Source: Gemmatimonadales bacterium
GTDB taxonomy: Bacteria > Gemmatimonadota > Gemmatimonadetes > Gemmatimonadales > GWC2-71-9
Direction: 5' to 3'
Assembly: GCA_025929805.1 (NCBI GenBank)
Contig: JAICPP010000132.1
Span: 1-9,106, forward strand
Length of the DNA stretch: 9,106 bases
Both the position numbers and the translations under genes were made by a program. A model generated the notes under the pieces. It ran no database searches. It worked only from the letters and a program-made list of their open reading frames with translations, and was not told where the DNA came from. Below, in pieces: positions 1 to 6,589 of this stretch (its first letter is position 1; every line of letters starts with the position of its first letter).

Positions 1-369
1 GAGCCACCGGACACCGTAGGTGTTGAGCGTGTCGAGCGCCGGATGAGAGAGGATGGCCAGCGTTGAAAGCAGGAGCAGCTGCCTTGGGTCGGGTGCCGAG
101 ACCCGGCCGGATCGGTAAGCTGATCGGATCCTGTCGGCCAGGAGGAGGGTTCCGGTGAGGAGGAAAGGTAGGACGACCAGCGCCAGGACGCCGTGAGTCC
201 AGCCGCGGCGCCACTCGAGATCCGCCAGCGGGCCACGCAGATAGGCGAGTACATCGAGGTCCGGTAAGTTGGCCCCGATCAGGAGCGCGCTGGTGCCCAG
301 AGCTGTACGGCGGCCCAACCCGCTGCTCGATAGGGTCGCACCTAGCAGCGTGTGGCAAACCGGGTCTAT
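1..369 (-). CDS. YdjM/DUF457-type membrane-bound metal-dependent hydrolase, 5' part, cut by window edge
   Basis: Reading the minus strand from 369 down to 1 gives 123 uninterrupted residues that look like the N-terminal half of the YdjM/YbcI/DUF457 inner-membrane 'metal-dependent hydrolase' family. Visible conserved pieces are DPVCHTLLGA (residues 2-11, family DPVTHTLLGA), GANLPDLDVLAY (32-43), RRGWTHGVLA (54-63) and LSHPALDTLNTYGVRWL (107-123). The His and Asp residues H6, D37, D39, H59, H109 and D113 are the likely metal ligands. Hydrophobic stretches at about 22-34, 60-78 and 99-108 suggest membrane segments. The substrate of this family is not established. The first family residue is Met, but here the codon at 367-369 reads ATA on the coding strand. 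It has a GAGG Shine-Dalgarno 5 nt upstream and no ATG, GTG or TTG between it and the in-frame stop at 403-405. The next usable start is TTG at 318, which would delete H6. The gene follows the M16 peptidase stop by 20 nt, so it is probably in the same operon. The family call is firm; the start is odd. Confidence 0.85.
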   Translation of the reverse strand, partial: MDPVCHTLLGATLSSSGLGRRTALGTSALLIGANLPDLDVLAYLRGPLADLEWRRGWTHGVLALVVLPFLLTGTLLLADRIRSAYRSGRVSAPDPRQLLLLSTLAILSHPALDTLNTYGVRWL

Positions 370-374
370 TCGAG

Positions 375-378
375 CCTC
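375..378 (-). promoter_or_regulatory. Shine-Dalgarno for the DUF457-type gene
   Basis: GAGG on the coding strand lies 5 nt before the ATA codon at 367-369. The spacing and sequence are the same as for the neighbouring M16 gene. This supports initiation at the ATA position rather than at the internal TTG. Confidence 0.45.
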
Positions 379-389
379 GGGTTCAAGAG

Positions 390-3152
390 TCAGGTCACCG
401 GCTTACCGTCGCTATCGATCAGTCTGATCTCGCCGAGTTGCAGTTCCCGAATACCTGGTTCGATCTTCGAACGGTCCCCTACTATAACCCAGACGAGCTG
501 GTCGGGACGGACGACCTCACGCGCCACCTCGGTCAGACTCTGAATGGTCTGGGCCCGCACCCTTTCGGCAAAGGTATCGTAGTAGCGATCATCCAGCCCA
601 AAGCTCACGATGTCCACGATCGCCCCGGACAGGGCCGCCATGGTTTCCCAGGACCCCGGGAGCGTCAGCGTGAGTGCTGCCTGAGCCCGGGCGAGCTCGG
701 CCGGCTCGATCGGACGATCCTTAATGATGCCGCGGAGCTCCTTATTCAGCTCTACCACGGCTTCCTTGGTCTTATCGGTCTGGACTGGCGCGTAGGCAAC
801 GAAGGGGCGCTGCCCCCGAGCGTCGCGGAAGAAGGTATAGGCACCGTAGGCCCAATGCTTGTCTTCCCGCAGGTTCATGTTCACTCGTGAGCTAAAATCA
901 CTTCCCAGCACGCCGTTCATGGTCTGAATCGCCACTTCTTTCGGGTTCGACTTCGGTGGCGCGACGTGGCCGGCAATGATAACCGATTGCAGCGAGCCCG
1001 GCCGGTCCATCAAGTACACGGTCGTGCCTTTCGGCTGATTCACTGTAGCAATGGATTTTTCCGGCACCTGGCCCGGCTGCCACTCCGCGAATAACCGCTC
1101 CAGCCTGGGCTTGATCTCCGCCATGGTGGTCGCTCCCACCACGACCATCGTGGCATGATTCGGCTTGAACCAGGTCTGATGGAAGCGTACCAGATCCTCC
1201 CGCGTGATCCGGGCTGTGGACTCCTGCGTGCCGGATCCGGTCCACGGGTTGGAGTAGGCGTGACCGGCCCCATAGAGCAGACCCGGGAAGACTCGGAGGG
1301 CCAGCCCCACCGGGTCGGCCTTTTCTTGCTGGATTTGCGCCAGGCGTTGCTTTTTCAGCCGCTCGAAGTCCGCTCGCGGGAATGAAGGGTGCAGCACCAC
1401 GTCGGCGTAGATGGCCAGCGACGCGTCCAGATTCTCCTTGAGGGCTTCGAGTGAAACACTGGAGATGTCGAGCCGGGATCCGGTAAGGAGATTCGCCCCC
1501 ACCTGGGCAAGCTGGTCGCTGATCTGCAACGCGTTTCGTTGAGTCGTTCCCTCGTCCATCATGGCCAGAGCCAGACTTGCCGTGCCTGGGATGGTGGATT
1601 GGTCGGCGGCAAAGCCGGCATCCAGAAGCAGATCGAGCCGCACCTGCGGAATGGACGGTCGCGGAGCCAGCACGACCTTGAGACCATTAGAGAGCGTGGC
1701 TCGCTCTAGGTTGGGGAACTTGGTTTCGACCGACCGGCCTGCTGCCGGCAGCTTGGAGCGATCGGCTGCCGCTGAAGCCGTCTGGAACTCAGGGTAGGGA
1801 TGCACTTCCAGATTGTAGACTCCATCGCTCAGCCACTGGCGAGCTGTGCGAGTCAGCTGGGCCGAGGTCGCCTGTTCCACGCGACTCAGCCGCACCTGGT
1901 AGAAATCCGGACGCCCGGCAAACACCTCGCCTTGAGCCAGCACGTCCGACTTGCCGCCGAAGCCTCCAATCCTCTCGATCCCTCTGATGAACCCGGCTCG
2001 ATACTGGGTCTTGATTCTCCGGAGCTCGATGGCTGTAGGCCCGGCATCCAGTAAGCGAGCCAGCTCCTGGTCTACCGCGTTCTCTACCTGCGAGAGCTGA
2101 ACTCCAGGGCGCGCCGTCGCCTGAATAACGAAGAGCCCACCCATTTCCCGCAGTTGCACATACGCGGCAACGTCGGTCGCGGTCTGATCGTCGTACACCA
2201 ACCGTTTGAACAGACGGGAGGATTTTCCCTGGCTCAGCAGGTCGCTGACGAGGTTGAGGTAATCCGCCTCGGCGGTGCCCCAGCCCGGGATGTTCCAGAC
2301 TTTGTAGATCCTGGCTTGGGGCACCCGATCCTGCATGATGCCCCGCTGACTTCCGGTCCGCTTTGCGATCCAGGCCTCCTGTCGGGCCACCGGCGGCCCG
2401 GCGGGAATGTCGCCGAAATAATGCTCCACCTTCTGTCTTGCAGTCTTGGCGTCAATGTCTCCTGCGATCACAACTACCGCATTCGCGGCTCCGTAGTAGG
2501 TCCGAAACCAGTCCTTCACGTCCTCCAGTTTGGCAGCGTCCAGATCCTCCATCGAGCCGATCACAGTCCAGGAATAGGGATGGTGCCCGGGATAGAGCTT
2601 GGGCGTGAGAAAGTCCCAGACCTTTCCGTATGGTTCGTTCTCGCCCTGGCGCTTCTCGTTCTGCACCACGCCTCGCTGCTCGTCGAGTTTGGGCTGGCTG
2701 ATCGCGCCGGTCAGGTGTCCCATCCGGTCGGACTCCATCCACAACGCCAGGTCGAGCGCATTGGTGGGCACGTTCTGGAAGTAATTCGTGCGATCCTCGC
2801 TCGTGGTGCCATTCATGTCGGTGGCACCGGCCTGTTCCAGCGGTCCGAAGAAGTCCTTGTCATAGTTTTCACTACCGTTGTACATCAGGTGCTCGAAGAG
2901 ATGCGCGAACCCGGTACGCCCGGGCCGCTCGTTCTTGGACCCGACGTGATACCAGACGTTGACGGCGACGATCGGCGCCTTGTGGTCCTCGTGGACGATC
3001 AAAGTCAGGCCGTTCGGCAGGACGAATCTCTGATAGGGTATGTCGATCCTGGCGCGGGCAGGCCCGGACCGCTGCGCGACTAACGGGGTAGCATGCCAGG
3101 CAACAGAAGGTGAGCCAGCCAGGAGCGCTGCAAGCGTGAGTCGAGCCAGCAC
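390..3152 (-). CDS. Exported M16 family zinc metallopeptidase (two-domain, pitrilysin/PqqL-like)
   Basis: The 920-residue protein matches the usual length of full two-domain bacterial M16 proteases. The N-terminus is hydrophobic (MLARLTLAALLAGSPSVA) with a likely signal peptidase I site after S16-V17-A18, so it probably acts in the periplasm. The first half (about 38-240) carries the inverted zinc motif HLFEH: H84 and H88 bind zinc and E87 is the catalytic base. The third ligand is E166 in VVQNEKRQ, about 80 residues on, as in the family. The second half (about 480-700) repeats the fold (LERATLSNGLKVVLAPRP) but lacks HxxEH (LALAMMDEG), as expected for the inactive partner domain. R762 and Y769 in NLREDKHWAYGA correspond to the conserved Arg/Tyr pair. 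The family degrades peptides or processes exported polypeptides inside a clamshell chamber; the substrate here is unknown. The start is GTG at 3152 with GAGG 5 nt upstream. The DUF457-type gene follows 20 nt after the stop. No own promoter is obvious. Confidence 0.95.
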   Translation of the reverse strand: MLARLTLAALLAGSPSVAWHATPLVAQRSGPARARIDIPYQRFVLPNGLTLIVHEDHKAPIVAVNVWYHVGSKNERPGRTGFAHLFEHLMYNGSENYDKDFFGPLEQAGATDMNGTTSEDRTNYFQNVPTNALDLALWMESDRMGHLTGAISQPKLDEQRGVVQNEKRQGENEPYGKVWDFLTPKLYPGHHPYSWTVIGSMEDLDAAKLEDVKDWFRTYYGAANAVVVIAGDIDAKTARQKVEHYFGDIPAGPPVARQEAWIAKRTGSQRGIMQDRVPQARIYKVWNIPGWGTAEADYLNLVSDLLSQGKSSRLFKRLVYDDQTATDVAAYVQLREMGGLFVIQATARPGVQLSQVENAVDQELARLLDAGPTAIELRRIKTQYRAGFIRGIERIGGFGGKSDVLAQGEVFAGRPDFYQVRLSRVEQATSAQLTRTARQWLSDGVYNLEVHPYPEFQTASAAADRSKLPAAGRSVETKFPNLERATLSNGLKVVLAPRPSIPQVRLDLLLDAGFAADQSTIPGTASLALAMMDEGTTQRNALQISDQLAQVGANLLTGSRLDISSVSLEALKENLDASLAIYADVVLHPSFPRADFERLKKQRLAQIQQEKADPVGLALRVFPGLLYGAGHAYSNPWTGSGTQESTARITREDLVRFHQTWFKPNHATMVVVGATTMAEIKPRLERLFAEWQPGQVPEKSIATVNQPKGTTVYLMDRPGSLQSVIIAGHVAPPKSNPKEVAIQTMNGVLGSDFSSRVNMNLREDKHWAYGAYTFFRDARGQRPFVAYAPVQTDKTKEAVVELNKELRGIIKDRPIEPAELARAQAALTLTLPGSWETMAALSGAIVDIVSFGLDDRYYDTFAERVRAQTIQSLTEVAREVVRPDQLVWVIVGDRSKIEPGIRELQLGEIRLIDSDGKPVT

Positions 3153-3279
3153 GATGACCTCAGATGGGAGAAGGGGACCGAACGTAGACTCGAGCAGGCG
3201 GTGATGGAGCCCGGCCCAGTCGCTGAAGGATCCTCAGGTTGGCAAGACGATCCGGAAGAACATTAAGTGTCAGCTCACC
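3153..3279. other. 127-nt gap between response regulator and M16 gene
   Basis: No gene is seen here. The only structure is a short imperfect palindrome around GGATCC (3223-3237, one bulged base) and a 4-bp hairpin near 3260-3272. Neither is followed by a U-run, so I see no Rho-independent terminator for the kinase/regulator operon. On the minus strand a TTGCCA hexamer could be a -35 element, but no acceptable -10 lies 16-18 nt from it. The M16 gene may have an unrecognised promoter here or be reached by read-through. Confidence 0.4.
3158..3161 (-). promoter_or_regulatory. Shine-Dalgarno deciding the GTG start of the M16 gene
   Basis: GAGG on the minus strand lies 5 nt before the GTG at 3150-3152. 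The signal peptide begins immediately at that codon and no better in-frame start lies upstream, so this site fixes the start. Confidence 0.6.
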
Positions 3280-3762
3280 TCACCCGAGTGGCTGCACCGG
3301 AGCCGGTGGCGACTGGTTGAGCTCCAACCAGTAGCGGCCGACCGACTGTAAGACGGCCCTGAGCTCTTTGTAGTGCACTGGCTTCTGAACACAGCTGTTG
3401 GCACCCAGCTGGTAGCACTGTGCCAGCTCCCGCGGATCATCCGAGGCGGTGAGCACGACCACAGGGACCACGCTGGTGCGGGAGTTGGTCCGTACTGCTC
3501 GGAGAACGTCGAATCCGTCCATCCGAGGCAGCTTCAGATCGAGGAGGATCAGCCGGGGGGGCGGCTCACCGATGCGGTGGCGGTGGGAGCCCCGGCCGAA
3601 CAGGAAGTCCAGTGCCTCTTCGCCGTCCCGGGCTACCTCGATTCGAGTGCTGGCATCGAGCTCCCGCAAGGGCCGAACCGTGAGCTCCACCTCGAGGGAA
3701 CCGTCCTCGATGAGAAGAATGTCGGGGGGGTAAGCGGGGAGGCGGGTAAGCGAGGAAGTCAT
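3280..3762 (-). CDS. Single-domain response regulator, Rcp1-like receiver
   Basis: This is a 160-residue protein made of one receiver (CheY-like) domain with no DNA-binding or enzymatic output domain. The acidic pocket is E19-D20 (DILLIEDG), the phospho-acceptor is D75 (LILLDLKLPRMDG), the switch Thr is T105 (VVVLTASDDP) and the conserved Lys is K127 (CVQKPVHYKEL). The spacing LIEDxxxxVELTxRxL...ARDGEEALDFLFGRG is characteristic of the Rcp1 group, which pairs with phytochrome-like kinases. The GSLE at 21-24 replaces the usual NPDD after the acidic pair, a mild deviation. The start is ATG at 3762, which overlaps the kinase stop as ATGA, so translation is probably coupled. A longer in-frame opening to 3885 is only the shadow of the kinase C-terminus. 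Phosphotransfer from the kinase is inferred from gene order; the downstream partner is unknown and may be protein-protein signalling. Confidence 0.93.
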   Translation of the reverse strand: MTSSLTRLPAYPPDILLIEDGSLEVELTVRPLRELDASTRIEVARDGEEALDFLFGRGSHRHRIGEPPPRLILLDLKLPRMDGFDVLRAVRTNSRTSVVPVVVLTASDDPRELAQCYQLGANSCVQKPVHYKELRAVLQSVGRYWLELNQSPPAPVQPLG

Positions 3763-3837
3763 TGGGCTCGAGTTTCGTGGGCACTCTCCTTCAGGACTGC
3801 TCCCGCACTTCCGTGCTTCCCCGCTTCCCCGCCTCCC
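3737..3837. repeat. 22-nt inverted repeat bracketing the kinase/regulator ATGA junction
   Basis: The left arm is 3737-3758 (begins GGGAGGCGGG on the plus strand). The right arm is 3816-3837 (its reverse complement begins GGGAGGCGGG). The arms match at 20 of 22 positions and are separated by 57 nt. In the minus-strand mRNA the 5' arm lies in the last codons of the kinase and the 3' arm in codons 2-9 of the regulator. Pairing would be 20 Watson-Crick pairs, one G-U and one mismatch. The regulator's AUG lies in the loop, one nucleotide before the 3' arm. The structure is seen in the sequence; a role in translation is inferred. Confidence 0.75.
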
Positions 3838-6458
3838 AACGTGAGATAAAAAGTCGCTCCCTTGCCCGGCTCTGCTTCGGCCCACACCCGCCCCCCATGC
3901 TTGTGCACGATCCGCTGCACCACTGCCAGACCGGCGCCATTCCCCTCGAATTCATCGGCGCGGTGCAGGCGCTGGAACATCCCGAACAGCTTCCCGGCGT
4001 ACGCCATCTTGAACCCGACCCCGTTGTCCTCGATAGCCACTCCCACCTGGTCCTCGGACTCGACCGGACGAATCCAAATGGTCGCCTGGTCCCGGGGCCG
4101 AGTGAACTTGACCGCGTTGGAAAGCAGGTTGGTCAGCGCAATCTTGAGGAGACCAGGGTCGCCCTCGACTATCGGAAGCTCCTCGATCTTCCAGTCGATG
4201 TTCCGCCCGTTGCTGGCGTCGCGGAACTGCCCCACAATATCCTCGACCAGAGGAGTGAGGTTCACCTCGCGGCGAAGCAGGTCCTGCCGCCCGATCCGCG
4301 ACAGGTTGACGAGGTCATCGACCAGCGTGGTCAGCCGATCGGCAGCCTCATAAATCCGCTCGGCGTAGTGCTGCGCCGAGGAGTCGAGCTCTGGCCCCGA
4401 CTCATCCAGCAACAGGCGGGAGAACCCGAGCAGCTGTCTCAGTGGAGCACGGAGATCGTGAGACACGGAGTACAGCACGGTCTCCAGCTCGGCCGTAGCC
4501 GCCCGCACGGCCGCACTCCGCTCCGCAACTCGGCGCTCGAGCTCGGCGGTTTGCCGGGCCAGCTCCTCGCGCAGCTTGGCATGCTGAATGGCGATGGCAA
4601 TGGGAGTGGCCACCTCGAGCGCTATATCCCGATGTTCCGCAGTAAACGCAGAGGGGGTGGAAGACGCTAAGGTGATCTCACCGATGGCTTCGCCCTCGAC
4701 CAGAAGGGGCACCGAGAGCACGGTGCGGACACCTTCGGCCGCCAGTTGCTGCTGCGAGGGAGGCAGGTCGTCCGCAGCAGCCAAATCCTCGATATGGCGA
4801 ATTGCTCCGCTCTGGAGCGCTTCACGAGACGTAAGCTCTCCCAGTGGGACCGGCGTCGGCTGGAGCTGGGTGCCCGCGGCGAAACCGGCGATCAACTGTG
4901 CTTCCTGGGTGCGAAAGTCAAAGAGCACCACCGAGCATTGCTCACATGGCACCATGCGGCGCATGCGTCCCAGGGCGGCTCGCCCGATCTCTGCCGGTGA
5001 TTGAGCAGCCGCAATCGCCTGGTCCATGTCGTGGAGCATGGCCAGTCGGTCGGCCGACCGGCGGAGCTGCTCCTCGGCTCGCTTTCGTTCCGTGATGTCG
5101 GTAACCATCCCCACGGTACCCAGCAGGGTGCCGTCCTTTCCGAGGATAGGGCTGGAGGACACCAGACCCCAGAGCTGAGTCCCGTCGCGCTTGCGGAACC
5201 GGAGATCCTGGCTCTGGCCCGGGCGCGAGGCGCGGCGACTCAAGGCGTGTTTGGCCCCCGAACGGGAGTCCGCCTCGATGAAGTCGTACACCGGGCGCCC
5301 CAGGAGCGTTCCGTTGGAGTATCCCAGAAAATCGGCCATCCGCTGGTTCACATAGGTGATCACCCCCCGGTCATCCGCTACCCAGATGCCCTCCTGAGCG
5401 ACATCCACCAACTGCTTGAAACGCTGCTCGCTCTCTTGCAGCGCGTGAGTACGCTCTTCGAGGCGCGCCTGCCGCCCTTCAAAGGCCGCCGCATGGCTGA
5501 GCGCGGCCCCCATCAACCCTCCGAGCAGGCGGAGCGCTTTGGCGTCGCGGTCGGTGAATGCATTCGGCTCGGGGGATACCACCTTGAGCACGCCATGAAT
5601 CCGCTGCTCATCCTTGAGGGGCAAGACCAGCAGTGAGCGAATGCCCAGCTCTCGATAAGCCTGGTGAGCGATCCGGGAGTCGCTGAAGGTGTCATCGCTG
5701 CGTTGCAGCTCCCCGGTGCGGACGCAGAGGCCGGAGAGACTGGAGCTCAGCTTGAGGCGGGGAGCCTCGGTGCCCACGTGTATCAGGGGCACTACGTCCT
5801 CGCCTTCGATCGCCTCGATGACCGCCCCGCTCGCGCCGGTGAGGCCTTTGCTTCGCTCCGCGATGACTCGCATGACGGTCTGCGAATCGAGACCCGCCGC
5901 GGTGACCGCGTGCTCCACCTCGAGCACCGCCTGGAAGAGCTCGGTATCCAGCCGCATCTCCTCCTCAGCGACCTTGCGTTCGGTAATGTCGAACTCAGTG
6001 CCCAGATATCCGATCTGGCGGCCGGACTCGTCCCGCATCGGTTCCCAGGAGCTGGAACACCACCGGACTTGACCCGTGCGGGTCACGACCCGGTACTCCT
6101 GATCCCGCAGGGCTAGCCCCTGCGCCAGCCGGTCCCACTCCGCCAGGATTGCCGGCCGGTCCTCCGGGTGGATGTACTGGAGAAACTCCTGGTCCCGAAG
6201 GTCTTCCTCGGGATAGCCGGTCAGTCGCTCGAAGGCAGGGTTCACGAATCTGAGCATCCGATCCATGTCGTACGCGATCACCCCCTCCCGCATGGTGGCG
6301 GTGACGGTCTGAATCTGGCTTCGGTACCCAGCCACGGATCGCTCGGCCTGCCGGCGCTCCCGGCGTTCGCGCCACAGCAGGATGGCCAGTATGACGACCA
6401 ACATGCCGGCCACAACGCTGATGAAAGGAGTGTCAGGGATCTGGATCTGTGGGACCAC
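3759..6458 (-). CDS. PAS-GAF-PAS-GAF sensor histidine kinase (phytochrome-like class)
   Basis: With the GTG start at 6458 the protein has 899 residues. Domains in order: one N-terminal membrane segment (about 10-29) followed by a basic stretch (WRERRERRQAER); PAS 1 (about 48-161, FVNPAFERLTGY, ending DITERK); GAF 1 (about 176-323, SGLCVRTGELQRSDD, GIRSLLVLPL); PAS 2 (about 343-459, ending DITERKRAE); GAF 2 (about 473-626, VRTVLSVPLLVEGEAIG); a coiled-coil linker (about 627-660); HisKA with phospho-acceptor H667 in YSVSHDLRAPLR; and HATPase_c with N-box N777/N781, G1 DNGVGF (from D811), and G2 GNGAGL (about 839-844). It autophosphorylates and should pass phosphate to the overlapping receiver gene. 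The signal is unknown: there is no PHY domain and no sizeable periplasmic domain, so input is probably cytosolic. The C-terminus carries an unusual tail of about 25 residues after FYLTL. The start is uncertain. An ATG at 6674 would run 85 nt into the divergent gene and add compositionally odd sequence, and a CTG at 6482 has a better Shine-Dalgarno (GGGAG). Confidence 0.92.
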   Translation of the reverse strand: MVPQIQIPDTPFISVVAGMLVVILAILLWRERRERRQAERSVAGYRSQIQTVTATMREGVIAYDMDRMLRFVNPAFERLTGYPEEDLRDQEFLQYIHPEDRPAILAEWDRLAQGLALRDQEYRVVTRTGQVRWCSSSWEPMRDESGRQIGYLGTEFDITERKVAEEEMRLDTELFQAVLEVEHAVTAAGLDSQTVMRVIAERSKGLTGASGAVIEAIEGEDVVPLIHVGTEAPRLKLSSSLSGLCVRTGELQRSDDTFSDSRIAHQAYRELGIRSLLVLPLKDEQRIHGVLKVVSPEPNAFTDRDAKALRLLGGLMGAALSHAAAFEGRQARLEERTHALQESEQRFKQLVDVAQEGIWVADDRGVITYVNQRMADFLGYSNGTLLGRPVYDFIEADSRSGAKHALSRRASRPGQSQDLRFRKRDGTQLWGLVSSSPILGKDGTLLGTVGMVTDITERKRAEEQLRRSADRLAMLHDMDQAIAAAQSPAEIGRAALGRMRRMVPCEQCSVVLFDFRTQEAQLIAGFAAGTQLQPTPVPLGELTSREALQSGAIRHIEDLAAADDLPPSQQQLAAEGVRTVLSVPLLVEGEAIGEITLASSTPSAFTAEHRDIALEVATPIAIAIQHAKLREELARQTAELERRVAERSAAVRAATAELETVLYSVSHDLRAPLRQLLGFSRLLLDESGPELDSSAQHYAERIYEAADRLTTLVDDLVNLSRIGRQDLLRREVNLTPLVEDIVGQFRDASNGRNIDWKIEELPIVEGDPGLLKIALTNLLSNAVKFTRPRDQATIWIRPVESEDQVGVAIEDNGVGFKMAYAGKLFGMFQRLHRADEFEGNGAGLAVVQRIVHKHGGRVWAEAEPGKGATFYLTLGGGEAGKHGSAGAVLKESAHETRAQ

Positions 6459-6589
6459 GAGCCTGCGCAGGGTTGAAGTCAGGACAGCTCCCGACTTCCT
6501 CGAAGATACATCTCCCAGGGGACCCGGTCGAGGATACCGGCTGCCCGATCCGGCTGGCGAGTGGTACCGGGAGCCCCTACTGTTCCCCG
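6459..6589. promoter_or_regulatory. Divergent intergenic region between kinase and AI-2E-type permease
   Basis: This 131-nt stretch lies between the 5' ends of two divergent genes and must hold both promoters. No protein is supported here. Openings in both directions give Arg/Pro/Ser-rich, family-unlike sequence. GGGAG at 6570-6574 lies about 15 nt before the permease ATG, too far for a standard Shine-Dalgarno. Confidence 0.55.
6503..6531 (-). promoter_or_regulatory. Candidate sigma70-type promoter for kinase operon
   Basis: On the minus strand a TCGACC (6531-6526, 4 of 6 to TTGACA) and a TATCTT (6508-6503, 4 of 6 to TATAAT) are separated by exactly 17 nt. Transcription would start near 6496, about 40 nt before the GTG at 6458 and upstream of the alternative CTG at 6482. 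Matches this weak occur by chance, so this is only a candidate. Confidence 0.3.

Noticed and set aside
352..543. 63-codon plus-strand open frame at the M16/DUF457 junction
   Set aside because: It is antisense to the ends of two supported genes, with no Shine-Dalgarno and Ser-rich composition typical of a shadow frame.
2154..3083. 309-codon open frame on the plus strand inside the M16 gene
   Set aside because: It lies wholly antisense to a well-supported peptidase with intact catalytic motifs. Its product has no family-like features, and long antisense frames are expected in high-GC coding DNA.
3223..3237. Imperfect palindrome around GGATCC in the regulator/M16 gap
   Set aside because: It is short with a bulge and no U-run, so it is not a convincing terminator or operator, and a chance match is likely.
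3763..3885. 41-residue N-terminal extension of the response regulator
   Set aside because: It is the kinase C-terminus read in another frame. The ATGA overlap at 3759-3762 gives a normal receiver start.
6449..6589. 47-residue N-terminal extension of the AI-2E-type permease
   Set aside because: It is not family-like. It would overlap the kinase N-terminus, while the ATG at 6590 gives the normal family start and length.
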